Origin: Shinisaurus crocodilurus
Taxonomy: Eukaryota; Chordata; Lepidosauria; Squamata; Shinisauridae
NCBI GenBank assembly: GCA_021292165.1
Contig: CM037879.1
Span: 15,709,525 to 15,773,524, forward strand
Reading direction: 5' to 3'
DNA: 64,000 bases
Part shown: positions 52,250 to 62,179 of the stretch, piece after piece
How the letters are laid out: each line of letters begins with the position of its first letter
Position numbering within the stretch: position 1 is the first letter of the stretch
Notes under the pieces: model-generated
Databases searched by the model: none
Seen by the model: the letters and a program-made list of their open reading frames with translations, nothing else
What the model was told of the DNA's origin: nothing
Made by a program: the position numbers and the translations under genes

Positions 52250-53332
52250 CAGCCAGCCAGCCACTGCCTCCAGGCACTTGGACAGGGTCTCAACGGCCAA
52301 CCTCGGTGAGGATTTAAAAGAGAGGTAGAGCTGCGTGTCATCTGCATGCTGATGACACTGCACCCCAAACCTCCTGATGATAGCTCCCAGCGGCTTGAGG
52401 TAGATGTTGAATAACATCGGGGAGAGGATGGAACCCTGCGGCACTCCACAAGTGAGCAGCCGAGGGTCCGAAGCCTCCTCCCCGAGAACTACCCTCTGGT
52501 ACCTTCCAGAGAGGAAGGACTGGAACCACTGCAATACAGTGCCTCCTATGCCCAACCCCTCCAGGCAGTCCAGGAGGATACCGTGGTCAATGGTATCAAA
52601 AGCCGCTGAGAGATCGAGGAGGACTAGAAAGGAGCATTCGCCCCTATCCAAAGCCCTCCTCATATCATCCACCAAGGCGACCAAGGCCGTTTCTGTCCCA
52701 TGTCCAGGCCTGAAGCCCAACTGGCACAGATCTAAATAATCGGCTTCATCCAAGTGTGCCTTCAGCTGAGCACCCACCACCCGCTCGATCACCTTGCCCA
52801 GAAATGGTAAATTGGAGACTGGGCGGAAGTTGTTCAGATCCTGGGGATCCAAGGAGGGCTTCTTTAGAAGAGGTCTTATTACTGCCTCCTTGAGGGCTGA
52901 TGGCATAACTCCCTCCTCGAGGGAGGCATTCACCACCGCCTTGATCCCCTCACCCAGTCTCTCCCTACAGCTCATAATGAGCCAGGACGGGCAAGGGTCA
53001 AGCACGCAGGTGGTCGGCCTCACAGATGAAAGCACCTTGTCCACTTCATCAGAAGGAAGAAGCCGGAACCGATCCCACAAAACCGGTCTGCCATTGGCCT
53101 CCTCCCACTCACGCCCTGTGTCCACGACGTACGATATCCCACTCCTAATCCGATCAATTTTATCTGCAAAGTGCTTCGCTAAAGCCTCACAGGAGGCTTT
53201 AGACTGTTCCATTGGGTCCGGAGCGGCTGGACCGACCAGACTCCGGACCACTTGGAACAGCCTCCTGGGGCAGCACTCTGCAGACGCAATGGAGGCAGCA
53301 TAGAATTTCTTTTTTGCTGCCTTCACCGCCAC
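52250..53332 (-). pseudogene. L2-clade reverse transcriptase domain
   Basis: A continuous frame of about 360 codons. Seen in order: fingers block EAVIRPLLKKPSLDPQDLN (about residues 149-167) with FRPVSNLPFLGKVIERVV; catalytic motif A LDLSAAFDTIDH (239-250); FLSGRYQRVVLG; motif B GVPQGSILSPMLFNIYLKPL (296-315); catalytic motif C with ADD (330-332). All three catalytic aspartates are present. The element once copied L2 RNA at genomic nicks; here it is dead because an AGCC unit gained near residue 362 shifts the frame, and a stop lies just upstream. It is the best-preserved reverse transcriptase of the window. Confidence 0.92.
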
Positions 53333-53362
53333 CCGGTAGGCTGAAGATGCAGCTCTAACCTA

Positions 53363-53645
53363 TGTTCGATCGTATTCAGAGCGGGAATTTCGCCATCGGC
53401 GCTCTAGCCTTCTCACCTCTTGTTTCAGAGCTCGCAGCGAAGGAGTGAACCATGGTGCTGTGCGAGCTCTGTTTAGGCGAAGAGGGCGCTTCGGGGCAAC
53501 TCGGTCTAATGCCCTGGTGATTGCAGCATTCCAGTCATTCACCAGGGTCTCGACCGAGCTACCGTTTGTGTGCTCCAATTCCCCAAGCGCGTTCAGGAAT
53601 CCATCTGGATCCATAAGACGCCTGGGGCGGACCATTCTAATAGGT
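53363..53645 (-). pseudogene. L2 ORF2 linker before the reverse transcriptase
   Basis: About 94 codons with LNALGELEHTNGSSVETLVN, WNAAITRALDRVAPKRPLRL and APWFTPSLRALKQEVRRLER, the region between endonuclease and reverse transcriptase in L2 proteins. It is in the same frame as 52250-53332, separated only by the stop at 53360-53362. Upstream of 53645 the sequence becomes (AT)-rich, where the element is broken. Confidence 0.85.
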
Positions 53646-53651
53646 CCCTCA

Positions 53652-53690
53652 CCTATATATACATATATATACATATACATATATATGATC
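53652..53690. repeat. (TATACA)n-like AT microsatellite
   Basis: Runs of TATATACATATA next to the L2 break point. Confidence 0.8.
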
Positions 53691-56078
53691 ATGTACTTTG
53701 GAAAACATATTTCTTTACCACTACACTACTGTAAGTGTTCATTGTGGAATCCGTGCAGTCATCGTCACAGGGCATGTGATCAGATGAGATTTAATGAATA
53801 GCAGCAGAGTGCTCTTTTTCTCTCTCTGTGTGTGTGTTTTTTCCTTTAAAAAAGCCTATTCCAATACTTCTTTCTTCTTTTATGCAAAGACCTAACCTTT
53901 GCTAGGAAATGGCTAAACTAAGGTTTTCTTTAATTCAAGAGCCCATTATCATCAGAACTGTGGAAAATATACATCCTGCATATATTATAGTGTTGTCAGA
54001 TGTTCTTCATTATGGAGCAATATTCTCACTGGATACGAGGTCATTTTCATCCACGAAGGCACATTGGATGTACATCCAATGTAGCCAGTGGTCTAGTGAT
54101 AAATTTTGATGTGCAGGAGCTCATCAAGGCAGTGAGTATACACATATGTGCGCGTGCACGCACGCACGCACACGCACACACACACACACAAACAAACAGC
54201 AGCAGGGTTTTTTTTTTACACAAGAGAATATTCAAAGATATTAGTCATCTGCAGTCTGAAGTTGTGCAGCTTGTTGTACCACTTCAGGATTCGACCACCT
54301 AATTCTTCTGCATGTGTAGACCATTTGAGCATTTTAAGACAGAAGAAACATTGAAAGGATTCTTTGTGACAGATTCAGAGAAAGATAAGCGGTCCCTGAA
54401 GAAGGAAAGCCCTTTCCAAAATGCATTGGGCATAATAGTTTTTTTTTCAAGCACTTGAGAATATTTTCTCTTCTGTTTTGGGACACACAAGTGCCTTCCC
54501 CTCTTGCTGTTTCCTCCATTTTATTTTTCAGACACATCTGCATCCCTTTCTCACATAAGTATGGCACTAGCCCTGTGAGATTCAGAACTGCTTGCAAGAA
54601 AGCGACCCATAATCCAATGGCTGAAAAGACATCCCATAAGATTTGTATTTTCTTTGACCTTGCAATGGTAATGGCTGTTTCCTTTCTTCTTCTCAATCCA
54701 CCGTGATTTTCTTCTACTTGTTGCCCTTCAGGTTTAGCTGGGAGTTAACACAGACAAAGTAATGAAAACATAATCTCTTTAAGACCAAAGGAAAGTTGGC
54801 TTGATATTTGAAGTAGGGAAATGGATAAAAGCAAAACAACAGCTGCAATAGCGTGTTGTGTCATACGATAGTTCCCTCAAATCATTAACATGCTACCTCG
54901 CCGATCCTACAGTATAAAAGAATGTGTGACCTATGACTGTTCCCACAGAATATTTACCACAACCACAGACCAGCTTGAAACATAACACTTTGCTACTTTG
55001 GATTACATTTTGGCCTCAACTCACACCTGTGCAACATGGGTGTCATCAGTTTCTTGACATCGAGTCAGGTGGTATAAGGGAAGGGTACATTTGAGTTCCC
55101 TCACCAAAAGTTCCTTCATGCTTTCCTTGAAATGCCGGATTTTGACATCCAAGCGTTTTTTGATCATTGCATTTTCTTTGAAACATCTATGTCATTTATA
55201 TGAAGTGGTCTTTCAGTCCTCACAAAATTTATGGTCTGAAACTAGAAAATGGGTTTTCCAAGCTGGTTTCATAAATATGTTCTAGGGAGGTTCGAAGTGC
55301 TAAATTTGGGACCATTCAAAAATGGTCCCAAATTTTTGTCCACTGTAGGATGACCTTTTTGACCTTTCATGTTGAGATCAGAACTGGGGGGGGGGGGGAT
55401 TCAGAGCATGGCAACATTTCCAGTGTTATAATTCAAATTTTAAATATAACATTTCAGATTTGAAATTTACTTTGTGATTTTGGCATTTTTAGACTAGTTG
55501 GCACCATTTGATTGCTTTTATTTTAGTAGGTTTCAATTCCCGCTGGTAAGTGATCGACTGCCAGATACTGTGGGTGCTTCCATGCCAGCTGCTTAGTCTA
55601 GAATGGATAACATTTGCTCAGTCAGTTTTTGATCAGCATCCAGATGATGATCTTGACAACCTGTGGCATTCCTGAGTTTTTTTCAGACTGGATTTTGTGT
55701 GTCTTGTGGTTTGCTTTTTTCATTTAAAATGTACGGTAATTGCAGAGCCAGCCTCTACATTGTAAATAGGTAAAGCATGATTGAGCCTTTCTGGGGTACT
55801 GACACAAACTTGTTAGATTTATTTGTTCCTAAAGCATCACTGTGTTTATCACTGAAATATAACAAATATAACTGAAATACATTTTAGGGTTTTGCCTCTA
55901 ATCTCACTGCATGCTACCCTTCATCATACTAGTTCTGGCCAAAGTGCGACTTGATCAGAAAGATAATATATCCATTATTCCTGCTTTATGGTATGAGTTG
56001 CTCTGAAACATTCATCAATGCCCACCAGTTTTGTAGACCTGCAATACTTCTTTTCCAAAAAAGCTTTGATTGATGGAT
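53691..56078. other. Mostly unique AT-rich stretch with (CA)n
   Basis: (CA)n and CGCACG units at about 54152-54192. No repeat family or coding homology is clear over the remaining 2.3 kb, one of the emptiest parts of the window. Confidence 0.45.
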
Positions 56079-56079
56079 G

Positions 56080-56119
<40 letters not shown>
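56079..56119. repeat. (CTG)n trinucleotide repeat
   Basis: A few TTG units followed by about ten CTG units. Confidence 0.9.
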
Positions 56120-56219
56120 GGTTTTGCTCTGTTTTATGCTCTGGCATTTGTTTGCATTGACTGCTCTACTCTAGATGGTGTGCCTCTCCTGGTATGAAAC
56201 TACCCATACACTACAATTG

Positions 56220-56580
56220 TCATCTGAGGCCCTCTTCCAGGTGCCTCATCTGAGGGAGGTTGGGAAGGTGGTGACAAGTACAGGGCCTTCTCTGTGGTGG
56301 CTCCCAATTGTGGAATGCTTTCTCCTCTGAGGTTTGCTTGGTGCCAACATTGTTATCCAGGTTAAGACTTCCCCCTACTCCCAGGCATTTGTCAGCATAT
56401 GATAAGTTTAATGTTTTGTTTTGTTTTTATCAATCCCAGGATGTGTATTGTTGAGTGTATGCAATTGTTTTGAATGTAAATGGTTTTTATATTATGTTTT
56501 ATATGTATTTTTAAGGTTTTCATCTTCTGCACACTGCCCAGATAGATTTGGCTATTGGGAGGTTTGGAAATGTAATGTGT
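56220..56580 (+). mobile_element. L2-like LINE 3' end
   Basis: The ORF remnant GGGCCTTCTCTGTGGTGGCT corresponds to the L2 'AFSVVAP' block, then TGGAATGCTTTCTCCTC. The 3' region ends ACTGCCCAGATAGATTTGGC and GGAAATGTAATG. Confidence 0.7.
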
Positions 56581-56639
56581 GTGTGTGTGTGTGTTTCTGG
56601 TATTTTGTAAACCAATTTGGTTTTTGAAAAAGAAAACTG

Positions 56640-56642
<3 letters not shown>

Positions 56643-56677
<35 letters not shown>
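56643..56677. repeat. (AT)n microsatellite
   Basis: About 17 units; a (TG)n run is at 56575-56595. Confidence 0.9.
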
Positions 56678-56681
<4 letters not shown>

Positions 56682-56868
56682 CTGGAAAATGCTCAAGTTC
56701 AAGTTTGATAACATTGCAGAAGAAAGACATCCCACAACCAAGGAGGTGATTTTCTCTGTGCCTCTGTTATAGAATCATAGAATCATAGAAAAGTAGAGTT
56801 GGAAGGGGCCTACAAAGCCATCGAGTCCAACCCCTTGCTCAATGCAGGAATCCAGGTCAAAGCATCCC

Positions 56869-57231
56869 TCACAGATGGCTGTCCAGCCGCATCTTGAATG
56901 CCTCCAGATTGGGAGAGCCCACCACCTCCCTAGGTAGTTGGTTCCATTGTCTTATTGCTCTGACAGTCAGGAAATTTTTCCTGATGTTTAGGTGGAATCT
57001 AGGTTCCTGTAACTTGAGCCCATTATTCCGTGTCCTGCAAACTGGGATGATCGAGAAGAGATCCTGGCCCTCCTCTGTGTGACAACCTTTCAAGTACTGG
57101 AAGAGTGCGATTATGTCTCCCCTCAGTCTCCTCTTCTGAAGGCTAAACATGCCCAGTTCTTTCAGTCTCTCCTCATAGGGCCTTGTTTCCAGTCCCTTTA
57201 TCATCCTTGTTGCCCTCCTCCTTGTTGCCAA
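56869..57231 (-). pseudogene. CR1 ORF2 C-terminal domain
   Basis: A 120-residue frame: RRATRMIKGLETRPYEERLK, MFSLQKRRLRGDIIALFQYL, and FLTVRAIRQWNQLPREVVGS followed by LEAFKMRLDSHL. These are the classic last blocks of CR1 ORF2 across sauropsids. It is frame-shifted relative to 57201-57743, with the shift near 57201-57231. Confidence 0.92.
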
Positions 57232-57743
57232 ACCCTCTCCAGCTTGTCTACGTCCTTCTTAAAGTGTGGTGCCCAGAACTGGACGCAGTACTCAAGTTGA
57301 GGTCTAACCAGTGCCGAGTAAAGGGGAATTATCACTTCCCATGATTTGGAAGCTATACTTCTATTAATGCAGCCCAAAATAGCATTTGCCTTCTTTGCAG
57401 CCACATCGCATTGCTGGCTCATATTCAGTTTGTGATCTACCACAATTCCAAGATCCTTCTCACTTGTAGTATTGTTGAGCCAAGTGTCCCCCATTCTGTA
57501 ACTCTGCATTTGGTTTCCTTTTCCTAGGTGCAGAACTTTGCATTTATCCCTATTAAATTTCATTCTGTTGTTTTCGGCCCAGCACTCCAGCCTATCGAGA
57601 TCGCTTTGAATTTTGTTTCTGTCTTCCAGGGTATTAGCTATTCCACCCAACTTTGTGTCATCTGCAAATTTGATAAGCATTCCCTGCACCTCCTCATCTA
57701 CCGGTAAGTCATTAATAAAAATGTTGAAGAGCACTGGGCTCAT
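57232..57743 (-). pseudogene. CR1 reverse transcriptase, C-terminal half
   Basis: The frame starts within the motif MSPVLFNIFINDLP (motif B region) and contains the catalytic FADDTKLGG near residues 26-34. It continues with DRLECWAENNRMKFNRDKCK, LGIVVDHKLNMSQQCDVAAK and YSALVRPQLEYCVQFWAPHF, all CR1 thumb motifs. The N-terminal fingers and endonuclease are lost by truncation. Confidence 0.92.
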
Positions 57744-57744
57744 T

Positions 57745-58460
57745 TATACACAGATGGGATTGTCCCCTCCATAATTTGTAGCAAGTAGTTGTGTCCTGGT
57801 GACACAACTCTGTTGCTTGTTTCCCATCTGCTAACGGGTGCTGGGAAGCACAAAACATCATGACAGATGCCAGGACATGGGTCCGATATTCCTACTATAC
57901 ATTAAAGTGGGGAAGGGTGAGTGACAGTGGTTGAGACTTCCTTGTAATCTGTAGTTCCGACTTAAGAGGGCACTGTCAGCCAACCACAGAGTTCGTAGTG
58001 GGTGCAGGGAAGAAGGGAGTCTTCTGGGCATATAGACCCAAGCTGTTTAGGCATTTATATACTAAGATGGTTACTAGGCTTCATTCATGTTGGAAATATG
58101 CTTTTGATGTACTTGCTTAAGAAGTCCTCCATGGCTGCAAAGCAATGGTATCACTTTTTACATCTTTCATCCTTTGTGGTTGCTTTTTCTGGGCCTACAT
58201 CTTGTTGTTGTTCACATTCTTTTTGCTCAGGCTGCTCTTCCTTTGGGGAAATAGTTTGCGGTCCTTATTTTGCATCAATGCATGAAACTGCAAACACCTG
58301 GGAAGATTTTCCATGGTGCAAACATTTAGTGCACCCCTGGACAGACATCTGAAATTCATTTGGTGCTTCCCAAAGGCCTCTTCAATCATTGAATGAGATT
58401 ATTCCCTCCACCCTTTTATAAGTCACATTGCTCTACTGGGATTGATCCCAAGGAGATAAA

Positions 58461-58462
<2 letters not shown>
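57745..58462. other. Stretch with a small hairpin, otherwise unique
   Basis: ACAGATGGGATTGTCCC at 57750 and GTTTCCCATCTGCTAAC near 57819-57835 form a small inverted repeat with GTTGTGTC/GACACAAC in the middle, perhaps a tiny MITE. The rest is unique. Confidence 0.4.

Positions 58463-58493
<31 letters not shown>
58463..58493. repeat. (GT)n microsatellite
   Basis: About 15 units. Confidence 0.9.
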
Positions 58494-58496
<3 letters not shown>

Positions 58497-58774
58497 CTGT
58501 TCAAAATCAAAATGAACTTGATTTGAAACACATGCATGCACAGTCCCCCTGCTTTGAACATATTAATAGGATTTGATTAAAATAAGGCTCCATGTATGTG
58601 ATGTTTAGCAAATATTCAAGCAGACGGTGTGCTTTGTGTTGACATCTGAAATACAATGTTGTGTCTAATAAAAAAAACTATTTAAATATGATTAAATGGG
58701 GCCTCACCCAACAGATGAACCAATTTGTTTATACAGTGCTGAATGAATTATGGTATGAAATGTTGACCTAGACC

Positions 58775-58855
58775 AGCGTTTTTCATACTATGTTCTGTGG
58801 AACCGTGGGGTTCCCAATAGGCTTTTGGGATGGGGGTTCCAAATGAGAAGATCAA
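58775..58855 (+). mobile_element. hAT-type terminal fragment
   Basis: CAGCGTTTTTCATACTATG and GGAACCGTGGGGTTCC resemble the end of a Charlie-group hAT element. Confidence 0.4.
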
Positions 58856-58967
58856 TAACAGGAGACAGGATTCCCTCGAAGATAGCTTACCCAACACACC
58901 TGATCTTCCTCAACAATGCACAGCCCTTTTGATCTGTCCCTCTTGGCACAAACACAGTAGGTTAGAC

Positions 58968-59062
58968 CCAGACTTAGTTATATTTTAGAATAGACCCATT
59001 AAAATCAATGAGACTTAAGTTAGTCATTACTAATTTAATTCCCATTGATTGGAGCCAACCCA
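58968..59062. mobile_element. Hairpin MITE fragment
   Basis: GACCCAGACTTAGTTATATT, GACCCATTAAAATCAATGAG and ACTTAAGTTAGTCATTAC are shared with 9001 and 28815. Confidence 0.5.
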
Positions 59063-59768
59063 CTGAATATTGCTTTTGTGTTCCAATCTCCAAGAGATTG
59101 ACAGCTCTTTCTCTGTTGATTCCATTCATTCTTTTGGCGGATTTGATACCACTGATCATGAAGTGTTGGTGATGTGGTCTGACAGCTGGTTTTAGTTTGG
59201 AATCCCTTTGTCCTCTCACTGACCTGAATTAAATGAGTTGAATGGCTCCTGAGCCATCAGCCAGTTAGATTGCAGAAGATCAAGTTGCTCAAATATTATA
59301 GCGTTATAGCACCAAAGAAGTCTGGTCTTGGCTCCAGATAGGTTGGCAAAATCAAACCCAAGAAGACACATGTCAAAATCACCCAATGTACCTTGAAAAC
59401 TTACGTACTTTTGGCATGCAGTATGTTTCCCTAAATTTCTGGTACGGTTAAATACCTGTGGGGCATTTGTGAACTCTGGCTGATCCTATTCCAGGGCACA
59501 ATACTTGGCAAATATTCTACTGAGTGATGACTGCCTCCCTTTTGTGTGCTGGCGATAACGGATCAGAGAGTGGCATTTTGCTTACCTATTAACTTCTTGT
59601 GTGCATTGAGTAAAATGTGAAGAATGTTATCAGCTCATAGGGAGAGCCATTTATGATGGGAGTGTTACAGTATCTGTCTGTACAGTGTGTATGAGTCAGC
59701 TTTATGTCTGAACTACGCTTGGGTCTTCGTGTTGAAGGACAGGACTATAAACCACATCTTTACAGTTA
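59063..59768. other. Stretch without recognised features
   Basis: No coding or repeat homology is clear, though the part nearest 59768 may be decayed upstream sequence of the LINE that follows. Confidence 0.4.
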
Positions 59769-60235
59769 CTTTATTCCCAACTCAAGGATGGAAAGCGGAA
59801 TTTCGGTGGTCAATATAAGAGGTTTAAAGATGTTCATAAGGCTAATCTAAAAAAATGCAATATAAACATCAAAAACTGGGAAGCTCTGGCCCATGAACGA
59901 TCTAAATGGAGGTTGGCCTTTCACAAAGGTTCCATGGACTTTGAAGAAGCCCGAGTGCAAGGTGAAAGGGAGAAACGTGCTAAGCGAAAAGCACGTCAAA
60001 CGAATCCTTTACAGGACCATCTTCCATCTGGTAACCTGTGTCCTCACTGTGGGAAGCTGTGTGGATCTAGAATTGGCCTCCACAGTCACTTACGGACCCA
60101 TCGCTAGAGTCTACACAATTTTCTTTAGAATTTTTCCTCCTTTTAAAATCTCCTTTTTGTAAAAAAAAAAAAAAATTATCCTGGAAGACAATCTTACTCG
60201 GTCACGAGTGATCGCCTGACTGACTGACTGAGTTG
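59769..60235 (+). mobile_element. RTE-like LINE 3' end
   Basis: The coding tail (59769-60107) is followed by a short 3' untranslated region with an A run at 60160-60174, TCGGTCACGAGTGATCGCC and a (TGAC)n end (CTGACTGACTGACTGAG). Short 3' regions ending in a tetranucleotide repeat are common in RTE-group LINEs. The clade assignment is from memory of similar proteins and is not certain. Confidence 0.6.
59781..60107 (+). pseudogene. Non-LTR retrotransposon C-terminus with zinc-finger
   Basis: About 108 codons read YKRFKDVHKANLKKCNINIK, WEALAHERSKWRLAFHKGSM, a basic stretch REKRAKRKARQ, and end in LCPHCGKLCGSRIGLHSHLR followed by THR and a stop. The terminal CxxC-x12-HxxxH-type finger preceded by a Lys/Arg-rich segment is characteristic of RTE-like ORF C-termini. 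The finger may bind nucleic acid. Reverse transcriptase and endonuclease are absent, so this is a 5'-truncated copy; the remaining frame is open to its natural stop. Confidence 0.7.
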
Positions 60236-60688
60236 GCCTCCCAGGCAACTAGCTATTGCTTCAACCTAACAAGGCCATGGACATGGACTCCTCCAATCAA
60301 GTACTGGTTTTGCTCATGAAGGTTCTTCTATTCACTTCTCAAAAATGCATTTAGGGAAGAAACCAGCGAATGGCCGAAAGCTGTGATTCTTATAATGTCC
60401 AAAGGCTTGGATCTGTGTATATCACTAAAGTCTAGCCAGTCTCTCGAGGACTATTCCAGGACTATCATCATCATCTGACCTCTCCAACGTTACAAACCCA
60501 TACGGCTTCAGACACATCATCTGGCTACTTGCCTACCTACACATGGTTTTGAAACATGTTTGCTTGAGGGGAGACAGAAGGCAAATGTGTTCTCTTGTCC
60601 TGCCCCATCCTTTCCCCAAAGCACTACTTGCAAGTGTGCTACACAATGCTGGCTCTTGCTCACCTTTCACTTCTGCTACTACTGCATT
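60236..60688. other. Stretch without recognised features
   Basis: Unique sequence. Confidence 0.4.
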
Positions 60689-60917
60689 CAGGGGAGGCTC
60701 GTGACACCTATTTCAGTGGGGCTCCTTTTCCATTACTGATTTTGCATGTTTTATTTGGAGCTTCATAGGAGCTATGCATGGTGCTCCATGGTGGTGAACC
60801 TATTTTGGGGGTGGAGTTCAGCACCGCGGATAGATCTTATGAAGCTCCAAATAAAACGTGCAAAACCTGTAATGGAAAAAGAGCCCCCTCCGAAATAGAA
60901 GTCACCAGCCTTCCCTG
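60689..60917. mobile_element. Foldback element (CAGGGGAGGCT...AGCCTTCCCTG)
   Basis: CAGGGGAGGCTCGTGACACC faces GAAGTCACCAGCCTTCCCTG; GCATGTTTTATTTGGAGC faces GCTCCAAATAAAACGTGC; the centre GAGTTCAGCACCGCGGATAG relates to 33141 and 41235. CAG...CTG ends suggest a hAT-type origin; no clear 8-bp duplication. Confidence 0.75.
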
Positions 60918-61527
60918 ATTGGCATATATTTGGTCAGTTATATCCCTTGTGCAAGGCTGGAAGGTGTGGCATTGCATTGATTCTGGGCCTTCCTAGGACC
61001 AGGGCATCACAAGGGAGGGAGGAGGAGAAACAGCAAACGCCCCACTTACATCAAGCCCATCCTCTCCTGTTTTGTTCTAGAAGCAGACTTCTGTCTAGTC
61101 AGGTAAGATCAGCTGCTGGTGGAATAAACTAATCAATGACTGCTGAAGAAGGGTTGATATGTGGCATTGCCAGCTGTTGCATTTCCTCCTCCTCTTCCTC
61201 CTCTCTCTTTCTCTCCGTTTGTGAGAAAATGTAGGGTGGTGAGCCAAATGGTCCCTAACTGCACTACTGACTATTCAGAACATTGGTGGATGGGGAATCC
61301 CAGCATTCCCATGTTCTCCCCAACAGAGAGACAGAGCAGGGGCTCCATCAAAGGTCAGGAGAAGCAAAGCATGGATCCTCTGGCCTGATTCTCTGCTGCT
61401 GTCCTCACTCCTGCATTGCAGCCAGGAAGAGTTGACCTTGCATGTCTTTCCATCTCATCCATACCATTGCTTTTATTTCAGCCTGCTTCAACTGCCATGC
61501 ATTCATCCTTCTACAGTTAAGTATACA
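60918..61527. other. Stretch without recognised features
   Basis: A pyrimidine-rich run near 61178-61222; no homology. Confidence 0.4.
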
Positions 61528-61702
61528 GGCCTGTGGTTTACACTGGCTCAGCTTGACTGAGTGTGGAAAGCTAAGCAGGGTCAAACCTGGTTATTACTTG
61601 GACGGGAGACCCCTCCTCTAGTTTCCTGCATTGAGCAGGGGGTTGGACTCGATGGCCTTGTAGGCCCCTTCCAACTCTATGATCTATGAAATCTATGATC
61701 CT
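61528..61702 (+). mobile_element. 5S-rRNA-derived SINE with CR1 tail, copy 3
   Basis: The sense copy starts GGCCTGTGGTTTACACTGGC, followed by TGTGGAAAGCTAAGCAGGGT, CAAACCTGGTTATTACTTGG and ACGGGAGACC. These correspond to 5S rRNA around its type 1 RNA polymerase III promoter. A linker CCCTCCTCTAGTTTCCTGC leads to the CR1-type tail with GGACTCGATGGCCTTGTAGG and a terminal (ATCTATGA)n. Not a 5S gene: the last third of 5S rRNA is replaced by the tail and there is no T-run terminator. Confidence 0.9.
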
Positions 61703-61794
61703 CTGTACTTGTCAGTTTGTTGCTGTTTAAGTTGTGTTTTCAATAAATTTGGAAGATTTGATTTACTTGTAAGTGTGGATTGGATGTTAGTTTA

Positions 61795-62157
61795 GTGGCC
61801 TGGATAGACACCAAGATCCAGAGGTGGTGTTAGGGGATTGCCCACTAGGGCTGGAGCCTCAAATCTTTCATTTGGGGGCCTGAATCTCTGGGAGCCCACC
61901 AGCAGCTGATCTGCCCCACCACCCTGCTGTCCATGGGCACCTGCCAAAATAAAGGTACAGGGGCCCTGGTAATCTCTGTTGCATCTGATCCCCCGGATTA
62001 GTTGGCTTTTGCCCACATGTGCTTCACCTCCTGCTTCCCGCCACCCTTGAATCTTTCTGCCTGAGGTTTTTTTCTGAAATCAAATGCCCTCCTTTCCCCT
62101 GTCCATACATCCCTTTTTACAAATAGACCTGTCCTTAGGAGACAGGGTTCATTGAAG
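61795..62157 (-). repeat. Unnamed repeat, uninterrupted paralogue of 13393-14385
   Basis: Corresponds in reverse to 14385-14093 and 13431-13411. At the junction it reads TTTACAAATAGACCTGTCCT, without any LTR. It thus represents the empty-site form of the split copy. A (CA)n run begins at 62160. Confidence 0.65.
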
Positions 62158-62179
62158 AGACACACACACACACACACTT

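Larger units (their letters stand above)
51790..53645 (-). mobile_element. L2-clade LINE, ORF2 body without its 3' end
   Basis: An antisense L2-like segment of about 1.85 kb covers the linker before the reverse transcriptase, the whole reverse transcriptase and the thumb. The conserved C-terminal block and 3' end are missing on the 51790 side, and the endonuclease on the 53645 side. Coding is broken twice only: a TAG at 53360-53362 and a 4-bp slippage near 52246-52262. The left neighbour at 51425 is an L2 tail in the opposite orientation, so the two are not one insertion, or an inversion has taken place. Confidence 0.85.
56769..57744 (-). mobile_element. CR1 retrotransposon, 5'-truncated
   Basis: A 976-bp antisense CR1. 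The 3' terminus at 56769-56800 is a run of ATTCTATG units (reversed TAGAATCATAGAATCATAG), diagnostic for CR1. Above it lie the ORF2 C-terminal domain and the end of the reverse transcriptase. It is cut at 57744 inside the enzyme. The last ~75 bp are nearly identical to the tails of the 5S-derived SINEs. Confidence 0.92.

Noticed and set aside
51811..52449. Full 212-codon frame as one protein
   Set aside because: Only the part after the slippage site matches L2; the first ~70 residues are the wrong frame of the same gene.
52404..53303. Plus-strand open frames (111 and 169 codons)
   Set aside because: They are the complement of the L2 reverse transcriptase reading frame.
61560..61615. Possible 5S rRNA gene
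   Set aside because: Only the promoter-containing part of 5S is present; the 3' part is replaced by a LINE-like tail and copies are dispersed.
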